NCBI RefSeq assembly: GCF_900476125.1
Contig: NZ_LS991949.1
Coordinates: forward strand, 744,001 to 808,000
Origin: Metamycoplasma alkalescens
GTDB taxonomy: Bacteria > Bacillota_I > Bacilli_A > Mycoplasmatales > Metamycoplasmataceae
Direction of reading: 5' to 3'
DNA: 64,000 nucleotides
The notes below the pieces were generated by a model, which saw nothing but the letters and a program-made list of their open reading frames with translations, did not search any database and was not told the DNA's origin. A program made the translations under genes and the position numbers. Each line of letters begins with the position of its first letter. The first letter of the stretch is position 1. Positions 34,806 through 44,583 of this stretch are shown here, piece after piece.

Positions 34806-34835
34806 ACTCACATAAGAGAATGGAAAGTAAAACTT

Positions 34836-37050
34836 ATGAAAAATCTTTTAAAACGTTTATTAAAAATATTATCTATAACATCTGTATCAACTCTTTCAAT
34901 TATTGCTACAAGTTGTAAGTTTTCAAATACAATTAATAGACAACAAATAAGTAATAAAGATTTAGAGATTAGTAATTCAAATAATCATATTGATAATAAA
35001 GATATTAACAAACATGATAGCTCTAATACAACTATAAATAAACCTAGTTATTCTACTACATCTAATCAAAGCTCACAAACATCATACACCATACCAAATG
35101 AAAGTTATACTATTCCTACATATAATCCAAGTATAGAACTTCAAGAAATAGATAATAAATATTTAAAAGAAACCGTTCAAGATTTTAAGCCTATAATCAC
35201 TGATCAAAATAAGATTAAATCTATGATTCTAAATAATAGTGTTTCTTCAAATTTTTACTCTCATAGTCAATTTGGATTGCAACAAGATGAAATTACATTA
35301 GATTCTATTCAAAATAAAACTTTCCAATTTAAACTTATTGATAAAAATACAAATAAAGAAGTTGATAATAGTAAAGTTAAATGATACCAAAGAACATTCT
35401 ACCCACAAGATCAAGTATTCGAGGCTAATCACTCAAATAATCTAAAAGAGCTTACTTTTGAATTAAAAGATAATGGAGTTGTAAATTGAATTGAAAAAAT
35501 TAATTCAGATGGTTCAAAACCAGAAATAACACAAGCCAGAATTTTTGCTGAATATGAAGGATATTTATATTCAAGTGTTGTAAAAGTTATTTCACGGGAA
35601 ATGAGTACTCTTTTAAATAATGAAGATCTTGCAAAAAAAGAAGCAAAAAGAATAGTAGATTACCATAAATGAAAATCACTTCCAACATTAGAAAGACTTA
35701 AAGCTGCTTATGAATGAATAATCGCTAACGTTAAATATGATCATGATATGAACTTTGCTAATCTTTCAAAAAATCAAAATGCTCATTCTGCATTAATTGA
35801 ATTGCATACAGTATGTGCTGGTTATTCTAAAGGGTTAAAACTATTATTAGAAGAATTAAACATTCCGGTTAAATTTTCAGAAGGTTATAGTGCTAGAGTT
35901 AGCTTAAGTGATAAACATGCTTGAAACCAAGTTCAAATTGATGGAGATTGATACTATTTAGATTCAACTTCTGATACTACAATTAAGAAAAATGATAAGG
36001 ATAGATTGTTCTTCTTAAACACTGCTGATGATTTTTTAAAAGCAGATAAAAAAGATCCAGAGACAAAACAAAAGCGTCTAAGAAACTTATTATTTAAAAA
36101 CTATGTCGGGAATAAAGATGATGTTATAGCATTAATTGATAAAAACTTTGATGAAAATAATGGTAAGATGAATAAACTAGTTTTATGAACCAAACGTGAT
36201 ATTTCATCACCAAATTATTCACATATTCATGATGCTCTAAAAGAAAGAAATTTAGATAATTTTGTGTCACGTACAAATTATATTCGTCAATCTAAAGGTT
36301 ATAACATTGGTGTTGAATACTTCTTTAATAATTACAAATCTAGCTCTGTAAAACAAATTCAAGTAACAATAACTAAGGATAATGAAGCTCCCAATGCTAT
36401 TAAAATAAAATTCAATGAAGAAGTAAAGGGCCTAAAACCTGGAAACTTTAATATAACTAATGCACTTATTAGAGAAGTTAAACATGATGATAAAACATAT
36501 ACTTTATATTTAGATCATTTTAAATCAAATTGGAGATGTTGAAGTAAAACTAGAATCTATCAAGAGAAAAGATTATAAATTCACTTTATCTGGCAATAAT
36601 ACTTTTAAATTTAAAACTGAAATTAAAGAACCAAAAGCAGAAGTCAAAGTTCTTGGTGATGGAAAAATTGAAGTAAAAACAGATGATAAAGATTTAGAGT
36701 ATAACTTTAATAACAATGATTGACAAGATCTTCCGAAAAATAAAATAATTGATAAAATAACTGCTGGAAATCTATATATAAGATTTAAAAATACTAGTGG
36801 TTTAATAACTTCTGAAATAAAAACAATCAATATTAAAAAGCATAATATATATGCAAATCAATTAAAAGTAATTGGTAGAACAATTATTGGTGTTGATCAA
36901 ACTATGGAATATAAATTAAAAGACTCTAATAATTGAATTAGTATTGATAAAAATAAACTTACAGTTTCTACTCCTGGAACTTATGAAATAAGAGTTAAGT
37001 CAACTAATGATGGTATATCATCAGATTCAGAAATAGTAGTAATTCACTAA
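34836..37050 (+). pseudogene. Transglutaminase-like lipoprotein with a frameshift near its C-terminus
   Basis: A lipoprotein signal peptide (IIATSC) precedes a Ser/Asn/Thr-rich linker. Residues about 280-380 form a transglutaminase-like cysteine-protease fold with a full triad: Cys327 (HTVCAGYSKG), His361 (KHAWNQVQIDGDWYY) and Asp376 (LDSTSD). The first frame continues to TAA at 36576 (580 residues). From 36518-36521 (TTTT) a second frame takes over and continues QIGDVEVKLESIK through Ig-like sequence (VSTPGTYEIRVKS) to TAA at 37048. Removing one T restores one protein of about 738 residues. The catalytic domain is upstream of the shift and intact, so the product may still work. Secreted transglutaminase-like enzymes can crosslink or cleave proteins; the target is unknown. 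Confidence 0.75.
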
Positions 37051-37057
37051 TATATAA

Positions 37058-37088
37058 GAACTTGCTAAAATAGCTAAGTTCTTTTTAT
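37058..37088 (+). terminator. Terminator of the transglutaminase-like gene
   Basis: GAACTTGCTA and TAGCTAAGTTC form an imperfect 10-bp stem followed by TTTTTATTTTT, eight bases after the second-frame stop. Confidence 0.75.
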
Positions 37089-37107
37089 TTTTAATCTATA
37101 TTTAATT

Positions 37108-37290
37108 AAAAGTTTCCCGAAAAATTAACTATATAAGATTTTTTGAATAAGTTCCATACTCTTTTTAGGTAGCTCAGTTTCACACCAAATGTCATTTTTA
37201 TATGGCATTTGTATTTTTTTAATTCATATGTATATTTTGGCATGAAAAAATCCCTCCTCTATTTTGTCCGGTTTTTGGGGGACTCTGCAA
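37108..37290 (-). mobile_element. Fused IS remnants (IS1634-like end plus IS3-like start)
   Basis: Positions 37112-37222 repeat the left end of the element at 26467 (terminal repeat and the last codons of its transposase, with point changes). At about 37223 it joins a minus-strand start MPKYTYE with AGGAGGGA upstream (37231-37257), typical of an IS3-type orfA. Both are truncated at the junction. Confidence 0.65.
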
Positions 37291-37452
37291 AAGACTTTTT
37301 ACTAAGTGATTTTTAAAAATATTTTAAAGTTCAAGCCCTTTTTTACTTTTAAATATTTTGTAAAAAAACTTTGTTTTAATAAAAAGACTCACAGCAACTG
37401 GAGTCTTTTTATTTGTTTTATCTTAATTCTTTTTAGATAACTAAGATTTTTT

Positions 37453-37596
37453 TTATTTTTTACCCTTATATTGATCAGGTCTTATTAGTTCAGCTTCCGG
37501 TTTCTTTGTACCACCACACGAAGCAGCTACTAGTGGTAAAGACGAAACTGATACTATTGAAGCTAAAGAAATAAGTATTTTATTTAATTTTTTCAT
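37453..37596 (-). CDS. Short Vsp-type lipoprotein, inverted partner of 38093
   Basis: A 47-residue frame: signal peptide ending LPLVAASC then GGTKKPEAELIRPDQYKGKK and stop. About 85 bases of its 5' coding part are identical to those of the plus-strand lipoprotein at 38093, in opposite orientation, and its tail contains one AELIRPDQ unit of the repeat that is tandem in that gene. Either a minimal lipopeptide gene or the residue of a longer one. Upstream lies a TATATTTAT box directly before the ATG and no RBS. Confidence 0.6.
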   Translation of the reverse strand: MKKLNKILISLASIVSVSSLPLVAASCGGTKKPEAELIRPDQYKGKK

Positions 37597-38077
37597 ATAA
37601 ATATATTAGAAGTAAACTGAGACAAAACAAAAGGTAAATTTAGAAGGAAAAAATTATCAAAATATATTGAAAATGAATGTAAAATCAATATAAATTTTCA
37701 AAATCTAACTAAGATGAATGAATAAATTAGCTCTTTTTTTGCTTTGTTATTTATAAAAGAATAATGACATTTTTTATTAAGTATAAACCTTATTTAAAAG
37801 TTTTTGTTTAGCGTATTAAAAAAGGTATATTTATATTATTTACCATATACATCACATTTTAAAAGAAAATAGAAAATATGATTGAAAGGCCATCCAAAAC
37901 TTATATTAGTAGCCTATAAAGATAAAAAATCTTTTTTAGTCTAATTTTCTTGTTCACATTTATTTTTTTAACTAAAAAAAAGTTAATTTTAGTGAATTTT
38001 TGAATATTCATATCCATATATGAAAATAATTATGATTAAAATTAGAATTTAATTTGATTAAATAATTAAATTTATGA
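37597..38077. other. Spacer between inverted lipoprotein genes
   Basis: About 480 AT-rich bases between the divergent lipoprotein starts. No gene seen. It presumably holds both promoters. Confidence 0.35.
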
Positions 38078-38083
38078 TATAAT
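38078..38083 (+). promoter_or_regulatory. -10 box close to the lipoprotein start
   Basis: TATAAT ends nine bases before the ATG at 38093; no Shine-Dalgarno is present, so the mRNA would be leaderless or nearly so. Confidence 0.45.
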
Positions 38084-38217
38084 TAAATAGTGATGAATAA
38101 ATATAATAAAATACTTATTTCTTTAGCTTCAATAGTATCAGTTTCGTCTTTACCACTAGTAGCTGCTTCGTGTGGTGGTACAAAGAAACCAGAAGCTGAG
38201 GAAAATAAAAACCCTGG

Positions 38218-38332
38218 AGGAGATAAAAACCCTGGAGGAGATAAAAACCCTGGAGGAGATAAAAACCCTGGAGGAGATAAAAACCCTGGAGGAGATAAAA
38301 ACCCTGGAGGAGATAAAAACCCTGGAGGAGAT
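38218..38332 (+). repeat. Tandem 18-bp repeat (NPGGDK)
   Basis: About seven near-perfect copies of AACCCTGGAGGAGATAAA in frame; the last changes to GATACA. Copy-number slippage would keep the frame. Confidence 0.9.
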
Positions 38333-38335
38333 ACA

Positions 38336-38801
38336 GAAGCTGAACTAATAAGACCTGATCAAGATCAAAACAAAGACGACGAAGATGATTCAGAAGCTGA
38401 ACTAATAAGACCTGATCAAGATCAAAACAAAGACGACGAAGATGATTCAGAAGCTGAACTAATAAGACCTGATCAAGATCAAAACAAAGACGACGAAGAT
38501 GATTCAGAAGCTGAACTAATAAGACCTGATCAAGATCAAAACAAAGACGACAAAGATGATTCAGAAGCTGAACTAATAAGACCTGATCAAGATCAAAACA
38601 AAGACGACGAAGATGATTCAGAAGCTGAACTAATAAGACCTGACCTGATCAAGATCAAAACAAAGACGACAAAGATGATTCAGAAGCTGAACTAATAAGA
38701 CCTGATCAAGATCAAAACAAAGACGACGAAGATGATTCAGAAGCTGAACTAATAAGACCTGACCTGATCAAGATCAAAACAAAGACGACAAAGATGATTC
38801 A
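38336..38801 (+). repeat. Tandem 57-bp repeat, eight copies
   Basis: Units of 57 bases (GAAGCTGAACTAATAAGACC start) with GAA/AAA variation at one codon; units 6 and 8 are 62 bases because CCTGA is duplicated. Confidence 0.92.
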
Positions 38802-38962
38802 GAAGCTGAACAATTAAAGGATTTAGCAAGTAAAAGTTCATCTAAGATTTCTCCATCACCAGCTGATCCCCTTCCAGGTTCTCATAATGGAGCAGGTTTT
38901 GATGAGTGAATTTTAGGTTATTAATAAAAAAGCTCAAAGTATTAAAATTTGTTATGAAACTT

Positions 38963-38990
38963 AACTCACATACAGTGAGTTTTTTTATGT
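38963..38990 (+). terminator. Terminator of the repeat lipoprotein
   Basis: AACTCAC/GTGAGTT stem with a five-base loop followed by six or seven T, 38 bases after the tail stop. Confidence 0.8.
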
Positions 38991-39138
38991 AAAAAAATAA
39001 ATAAATTCAATATATTTTTCAATTTTAAAATTAGAAATTTTTAGTCAATTCAATGAATTAATAAGAAATAAATTATAGAAATTAAATTAAAAGAAACACT
39101 CCTATATTTATGGATCTAATTTTAATAATAAAATTTGA

Positions 39139-39240
39139 TATAACTTTTAGGTTACTTATAGAGTAACCATTCCAAAAAGGTTATAAACTTAAAAAAATTA
39201 GGTACCTTAAGGGTGTGACAAAATATAAGGAGAAAGCACA
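39139..39240 (+). promoter_or_regulatory. Promoter and leader of rplU, possible L21 autoregulation
   Basis: A TATAAC box at 39139 is followed by a hairpin GGTTAC/GTAACC (39150-39168), then the palindrome AGGTACCT and the RBS AAGGAG. L21 leaders that bind the protein are known in Firmicutes; similarity here is only to the general arrangement, so the regulatory call is tentative. Confidence 0.35.
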
Positions 39241-39543
39241 ATGTTTGCAATTATTGAAACAGGTGGAAAACAATTAATCGTTAAAAAAGGAGATGTAATT
39301 TTTGTTGAAAAACTAGAAGGCAATCAAGGTGATATTGTAACTTTTGATAAAGTTCTAGCAATTGAAGGCAAAATTGGAACTCCATATTTAGAAAGTGCAT
39401 CTGTTTTAGGTCTAATTGAAAAACAGGCAAAAGCTAAAAAAATTGTTGTTTATAGACATAATCCAAAATCAACTCACAAACGTAAATTAGGACACCGTCA
39501 ACCTTATACAAGAATTCAAATTACTGAAATTAAGGAGAAATAA
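39241..39543 (+). CDS. rplU: 50S ribosomal protein L21
   Basis: A 100-residue L21, full length. It begins [20 protein letters not shown] and ends with the conserved basic segment [25 protein letters not shown], which binds 23S rRNA. RBS AAGGAG eight bases upstream. It is followed after two bases by rpmA, the usual pair. GC content is higher here than in the flanking lipoprotein region. Confidence 0.97.
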   Translation: MFAIIETGGKQLIVKKGDVIFVEKLEGNQGDIVTFDKVLAIEGKIGTPYLESASVLGLIEKQAKAKKIVVYRHNPKSTHKRKLGHRQPYTRIQITEIKEK

Positions 39544-39545
39544 CC

Positions 39546-39803
39546 ATGGCACATACGAAATCTGGTGGAACAACATCGAATAGTAGAGACTCAGCTGGTA
39601 GAAGACTTGGTGTTAAAGCAACTGATGGACAATTTGTGACTGCAGGAAGTATTATTTATAGACAAAGAGGAACAAAAATTTTTCCTGGAAATAATGTAGG
39701 AATTGGGAAAGACCACACTTTATATGCATTAATTGATGGAATTGTTAAATTTGAAAACAGAATTAACCGTAAATTCGCATCAGTATATGAAGATAAAAAA
39801 TAA
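39546..39803 (+). CDS. rpmA: 50S ribosomal protein L27
   Basis: An 85-residue L27. It begins [20 protein letters not shown] with no N-terminal extension before the AHTK, so it does not seem to need the Prp-type cleavage seen in many Firmicutes whose L27 starts with a longer leader. Conserved [21 protein letters not shown] and [13 protein letters not shown]. It lies at the peptidyl transferase centre. Translated with rplU; terminator follows at 39845. Confidence 0.97.
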   Translation: MAHTKSGGTTSNSRDSAGRRLGVKATDGQFVTAGSIIYRQRGTKIFPGNNVGIGKDHTLYALIDGIVKFENRINRKFASVYEDKK

Positions 39804-39844
39804 TTACTAAATTTCTATTTTAAAATAATATTAAACATAAGATA

Positions 39845-39888
39845 AAATAAGCTTGTTTATATAAAAAAACTAAGCTTATTTTTTTAAT
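39845..39888 (+). terminator. Terminator of rplU-rpmA
   Basis: AAATAAGCTT/AAGCTTATTT, 10-bp stem, 17-base loop, seven T after. It is 41 bases past the rpmA stop. Confidence 0.85.
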
Positions 39889-39910
39889 TGTTTTTTAGTA
39901 TAAGAAGAAT

Positions 39911-40024
39911 AAAAAAAAGACTAAACTCCGCAGACCCTAGTCGGTATCATTCACATGAAATAAGCTTTTAAAGCTTTGGATAAGACATTAACTATGTTAA
40001 TCCAATTTGTTATCAAATTGAACT
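39911..40024 (-). ncRNA. Candidate structured small RNA
   Basis: On the minus strand a TATACT box (40036-40031) is followed by four hairpins in a row: CAATTTG/CAAATTG (40020-40003), ATTAAC/GTTAAT (40001-39987), AAGCTT/AAGCTT (39976-39962), an imperfect ATTTCATGTGAAT (39961-39949), then a stem GACTA/TAGTC enclosing a GC-rich loop (39942-39919) and eight T (39918-39911). The last loop (GGGTCTGCGGAG) is unusually GC-rich for this genome. There is no open frame. I do not recognise it as tRNA, SRP RNA, RNase P RNA, tmRNA or a known riboswitch. It is divergent from the DUF31 gene at 40486. Existence as a transcript is inferred. Confidence 0.45.
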
Positions 40025-40039
40025 AATAATAGTATACTA

Positions 40040-40485
40040 AAAAATTCATACTTTTTTTAAAATAATAATTTTAATTTACTTTACTTTTTCTTTTTTTATT
40101 TTAGGATTATATTATTAATTAAATATTCTTATAGCCTTAAGATAAAGAATTTTAGTGTTTTATAATTATCTTTATTATTTCCTTATTCTATGAAGATACT
40201 AGTTTAAAAAAATACTATCTTACTAGTTTTATAATTTAGCTTGATAAGTTTTATATTTATAAGAAATTTAATGAATTAGTCTTATCTATAATTAAAAAAA
40301 AGAATAGTTAGAGAATTTATTTAATATACTAAGAAGTAATAAATTGAATTAATTCCTTTTAAAGTTCAGGATTATTTATATATAATTTATTGTTTAATAA
40401 AGCCAATTATTAGATAATATACTTTTAAATTTAAAATTATATTGAATTTATCATGTTTTACTTAACTATAAAATAGGGGGTATAA
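40040..40485. other. Intergenic stretch upstream of DUF31 protease 2
   Basis: About 440 AT-rich bases with no coding frame seen. A TATAAAAT box at 40467 and the RBS AGGGGG at 40475 serve the gene at 40486. Confidence 0.35.
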
Positions 40486-42630
40486 ATGAGTTTTTTTAGT
40501 AAGAATAAGATTAAGTTAGGTTATTTATTAAGTTGATTACCTATATTTTTAGGTTCTTTTGTTTATTCATGTGTTTCACCTAAAAATGAGAATAAACCGC
40601 AAGAAAGCAATAAAGCTAATAATGTTCCAAAAGATAGACATTTTTTAGCTATTGATGAATTAATTAAATTAAGCCCAAGAGAAATACATTCTAATACAAA
40701 GACTTATATAGAAAAAAATAAAGAATTTAAGAACTTTTTAAAGACCAGAAATATTAACTTTATATCCGAAGAATATCCGAGACATGAAAACGAATTAGAT
40801 AAAGAATATTGAACCTATGCAAAGCACTTAGGTGAATATGGCAATCATGGCGATGATTCATATCAAAAAACTCAATTTTTTAATCCTTCAATTCCTATAG
40901 GTCATTATTTAAAACATCAACACCTAGAAAAATTTAGTGAAGAAGAAGTAAAAGACTTAAAAGTTAAAACTATAGATCTAAGTAATCTAATTAGAAATAA
41001 CCCATTTGGATATTTACCTTCAAATTTAAGCCAGCTACTATCTTATGCAACTTATGAATCTATAGAAAAGAAATTCAAATTAAGAAATATTTCAAACATA
41101 AAAACTAGCTATGATGACATAAATGGTGTTATATATTTGCTTATTTATACAAATAATAATAAAAATAAACATTATTACATAATAAACAAATCTAACAATA
41201 AAGAACTAAAAGCAAACATTGATTTTTTTACATATATAAAAGATCGTAGTATTGAACTTAATGTTAATGCTAAACAATGAGTCAACATAGTAGACGAACG
41301 AAAAAATATATCAGGAATTTTTAACTTTCCTAAACTTCTTGGAACTGCTTGGGTAATTGATAGAATAAATAATAATAATAATAAAGATCATTATGAATTA
41401 TTGTTAGCTACAAATATGCATGTTTTTAACTTAAGAAGTACATTTGATAAAATTTATCATTATGATAAATTTAAAAAATATTGAAATAGTTATAAAGATA
41501 AAGATTTTGGATGAAATGAGTTTCCGCCTGGATTCTATGATGGAATAAAAGCAAATGATTCTGGTGACAATAGGAATATAGAGCCTAAACCTGCTTTTAA
41601 AGTAAACAGAATTAAAGAAAACTCTTTAGATTTAGACTTTGGAGTTTTTGAAAAAAATAAGTATAAATATGAATTAGAACATAGTGATAGATTTGATGCC
41701 TTTGAAGATGCTTATGCACAATATTTAGATGCGCCATATTATACCCCGAGATATGAAAACAATAATACATACCTAAAAGCTATTCAAAAAACTTCTAAAA
41801 CGTTAAAGAACAATTATAGTTATTTTAATACTAAAAATTCAGGTGCAGATTTTCTAACGCTCCGTTTAAAAATTAAAAAAAATAAATTAAAAGATGTATT
41901 ACCTAAGTTAGCAAGTGTTATTGAAACAGACAAAGAAAAAGATTTTTATGTCAACTTTAGTAATAAAGAATTTAGTCCAATTAAAACGCAGTTCTATGCA
42001 GGATATTCAAAACACTGGGACCCTTTTTCTAAGAAGTCATCTCAATTTAGAGGTGTAAAATCAGAAGGTGGGATTATTTCAACTAAAAGAAGAATTGTTG
42101 ATGAAAATTGATTTAGAGATATTTGATTAAGATATGATGAAAAATTAAATAAAGAATATAATTCTGAAAATAATTTATGAGAAAAATATAAAGAACCACT
42201 TATTAAGAAAAAAGTTAGTGATGATCAATATCAACCTATTAAAGAAGAGCATGGAATGCCACTTACTACACTAGATCAATTTTCTACACTGTATACAAAT
42301 ATACCTTTTGGTGATCTTAATCTAAAAGAGGGAGCTTCTGGTTCAATGGTGATTGATTCATCATTTAATGTAATAGGAATACTTAATACAAGAGTAGATA
42401 ACGTAATTGGGGATAAAAAAGTAATTAAGTTTGATAAACCACATGGAAAAGACGGAATAATTGATGGTATAGTAGTAAGACAACAAACTAATGGAATTGT
42501 TTTATTTAAGAGTTTAAGTGATGACTATATTGGCAATGAAAAACAACCTTTTATCATTGATGGATTAAAAAACAAACTAATTAATGATAAATTAGAAACA
42601 ATTAAATTAAACCCTTCAATTAAAAAATAG
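40486..42630 (+). CDS. DUF31 serine protease lipoprotein (MIP-like), 2
   Basis: A 714-residue lipoprotein, open throughout with eleven or so TGA-Trp codons that hide it from standard-code searches. The signal peptide ends FVYSC (Cys29). A roughly 270-residue N-terminal region of unknown fold precedes the DUF31 protease domain: GTAWVIDR, His312 in ATNMHV, Asp384 in LDFGVFE and Ser618 in EGASGSMVID. It is related to MIP-type proteases but longer than the one at 29724 and only distantly similar to it. No MIB-like gene is adjacent. RBS AGGGGG. Cleavage of a host protein is likely; immunoglobulin is only a guess. Confidence 0.82.
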
Positions 42631-42660
42631 TCTTCTTAAGACTATAAACTTTGACAAAAA

Positions 42661-42702
42661 ATTTGGACAAATAATAATGTTTGTTCGAATATTTTTTTAT
42701 AG
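42661..42702 (+). terminator. Terminator of DUF31 protease 2
   Basis: AATTTGGACAAA and TTTGTTCGAATATT form an imperfect 12-14 bp stem followed by six or seven T. It is very similar to the hairpin at 25426. Confidence 0.75.
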
Positions 42703-42840
42703 TTTGTTAAGTTAAATTGTTCTATTTTTCCTACGTCTCCCACTTAGTCGCGAAAACACTCAGTTTTCAGCGGCTATATTTTTTTATAAAAAAAATATAA
42801 TTTATTATGCTTTTATGCTTAAATGTGATATAATAAAAAC

Positions 42841-44514
42841 ATGAAGAAGTCGAGAAATGATGCAAAAAGACAATGAAGAACATCAATAGCAAGAGTTAAA
42901 AAAGGTGAATACTTATCAATTGGAGTGCCAAGACCAGATAACAAAGGTTTTGTATACAGATTAGGATATGGTTATCTGCATGAATTAAAACAATATCACG
43001 ATGATCCGCTAACAATTATCAAAGCAATTATTGCAAACTTTCCATTGTCTTGATCAAAAGAACAAGCAAGAACTAAATTAGATGAGATTCTTAAGGGAAA
43101 AAAAGAAACCAAAAAAGAAGTTTTAGAAAGGTTTAAAGGTTACGAATTAGTTGAAAAACTATTTGATTATTTCAATATTTTTAACGATTGTTCTCCCACA
43201 AAATCGACAACATTAAAAGATGTTATTTTAGAGTTGATTTATCAAAGAATTAAAAATCCAATAAGTGTTTTTAACACTTATAAAACAGCAAAAAAAGAAA
43301 AAATAGACAATTATTCAAAAAATTCATTTTATAGATCATTAGACTATATAGCAAAAAACAAAGATGAAATTCTAAGAAATTTAAATGCAAAAATTTGTGC
43401 AAATACTAATAGAAAAATTGATGTATTATGATTTTACGCAACAACTACTTATTTTGAAACATTTTCTCGTGAAGGTTATAAAAAACCTGGCTATTCAAAA
43501 GATGGAAAATTTAAAGAAGACCAGATTGTTATAGGTATGGCAACTGATGAAAATGGGATACCATTACACTACAAAATATTTCCAGGAAATGTTACTGATT
43601 CAAATACTTTCATACCATTTATGCTTGAAATTGCAGATATTTATGAAGTTAACAGTGTAACTATAATTGCTGACAAAGGAATGAGTGTTAATAGAAATAT
43701 TAGATTTTTAGAATCTAAGAATTGAAAATACATAATCTCATATAGAATGAAAGCTGGAAGCAAACAATTTAAAGAGTATGTATTAGATGAAAAAGATTAT
43801 ATAAATGATGGTGGTTTGATATACAAAACTCGTGATATTGTATCTTCATACAATAAAAAAAGAATTAATGGACATTTTAGAAGACAAATAATTAGTTTTA
43901 GTCAAAAACGAGCAACTAAAGACAAAAACGATAGAGACATTTTAATTCAAAATTTCACTAAGAAAATGAATAAAGATAATCTTGTTTCTTGTGATGATTT
44001 AGCGGGATCTAAAAAATATAGATTCTTCAAACCTATAAACAAAGGTGCGTTTTATGAACTTGATATAGAAAAAATACAAGAAGATCAAAAATATGACGGA
44101 TACTATGTTTATGAAACAAACAGAACAGATTTATCAGTAAAAGAAGTTATTAATTTATATTCAAAACAATGACAAATTGAGTCTAATTTCAAGACATTAA
44201 AAGGTAAATTATCTCTTCGTCCAATGTATTTATCAACTTGAAACCATATTGTTGGTTACATTTGCTTATGTTTCATTTCATTAGTGTTTTTAAACTACAT
44301 CATCTACATTCTAAATTCAAAATTAGGACTGACTGGAAAAAGTAAAATCACTGAGCATAAAGTGATTAATGTTATCAAAGAAGTTAAAGAAATTGAAGTA
44401 TTTGTAAATAAACAAAAAATCAAAACTATACAAGTGTATAATGATGAGTTACAAGAAAGTTGGCAAACTTATCAGATATTATTAGAGCTTTTAACAAAAG
44501 AAAAAGTCACTTAG
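42841..44514 (+). CDS. IS1634-family transposase
   Basis: A 557-residue transposase, full length, open with TGA as Trp. The segments ATTTYFETFSREGYKKPG, VTIIADKGMS and YSKQWQIESNFKTLKG are those of IS1634-family enzymes from mycoplasmas; the last two hold the second Asp and the Glu. In the first, the residue in front of ATT is Tyr (WFYATT) where the family, as I recall it, has the catalytic Asp, so this copy may be inactive. Start at the ATG at 42841; no strong RBS. Confidence 0.88.
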
Positions 44515-44527
44515 ACATTACATTATA

Positions 44528-44577
44528 AAAAAACATAACTTATGAAATCAAAAATTTACATAAGTATGTTTTTTGTT
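44528..44577 (+). terminator. Terminator of the IS1634 transposase
   Basis: AACATAACTTATG and CATAAGTATGTT form a 12-bp stem with one bulge, followed by TTTTTGTTTT, inside the right end of the element. Confidence 0.7.
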
Positions 44578-44583
44578 TTATGC

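Larger units (their letters stand above)
38093..38924 (+). pseudogene. Repeat-rich Vsp-type lipoprotein with two 5-bp frameshifts
   Basis: The signal peptide ends LPLVAASC (GG follows). Then come seven consecutive NPGGDK-type hexapeptide units and eight copies of a 57-base unit encoding EAELIRPDQDQNKDDEDDS. Repeats 6 and 8 each contain an extra CCTGA (CCTGACCTGATC, at 38639 and 38757), which shifts the frame; the first ends translation after IQKLN at about 38695 (about 200 residues). The third frame continues after repeat 8 as EQLKDLASKSSSK and ends DEWILGY at 38924. Without the two duplications the whole gene is one frame. It is either an off-phase of a variable antigen or a decayed gene; an assembly error in the repeats is also possible. 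Confidence 0.8.

Noticed and set aside
38218-38801. Possible CRISPR array
   Set aside because: Repeats are head-to-tail with no spacers and encode NPGGDK and EAELIRPDQ units; no cas genes are near.
39919-39960. tRNA fragment (a D-arm-like AGTCGGTA on plus)
   Set aside because: No anticodon arm, T-arm or acceptor stem can be folded; the segment fits better as the end of a minus-strand RNA.
40486-42255. Reading this stretch as non-coding because only the 3' end is open in the standard code
   Set aside because: With TGA as Trp the frame is open from a good RBS to 42630 and shows a lipobox and DUF31 motifs.
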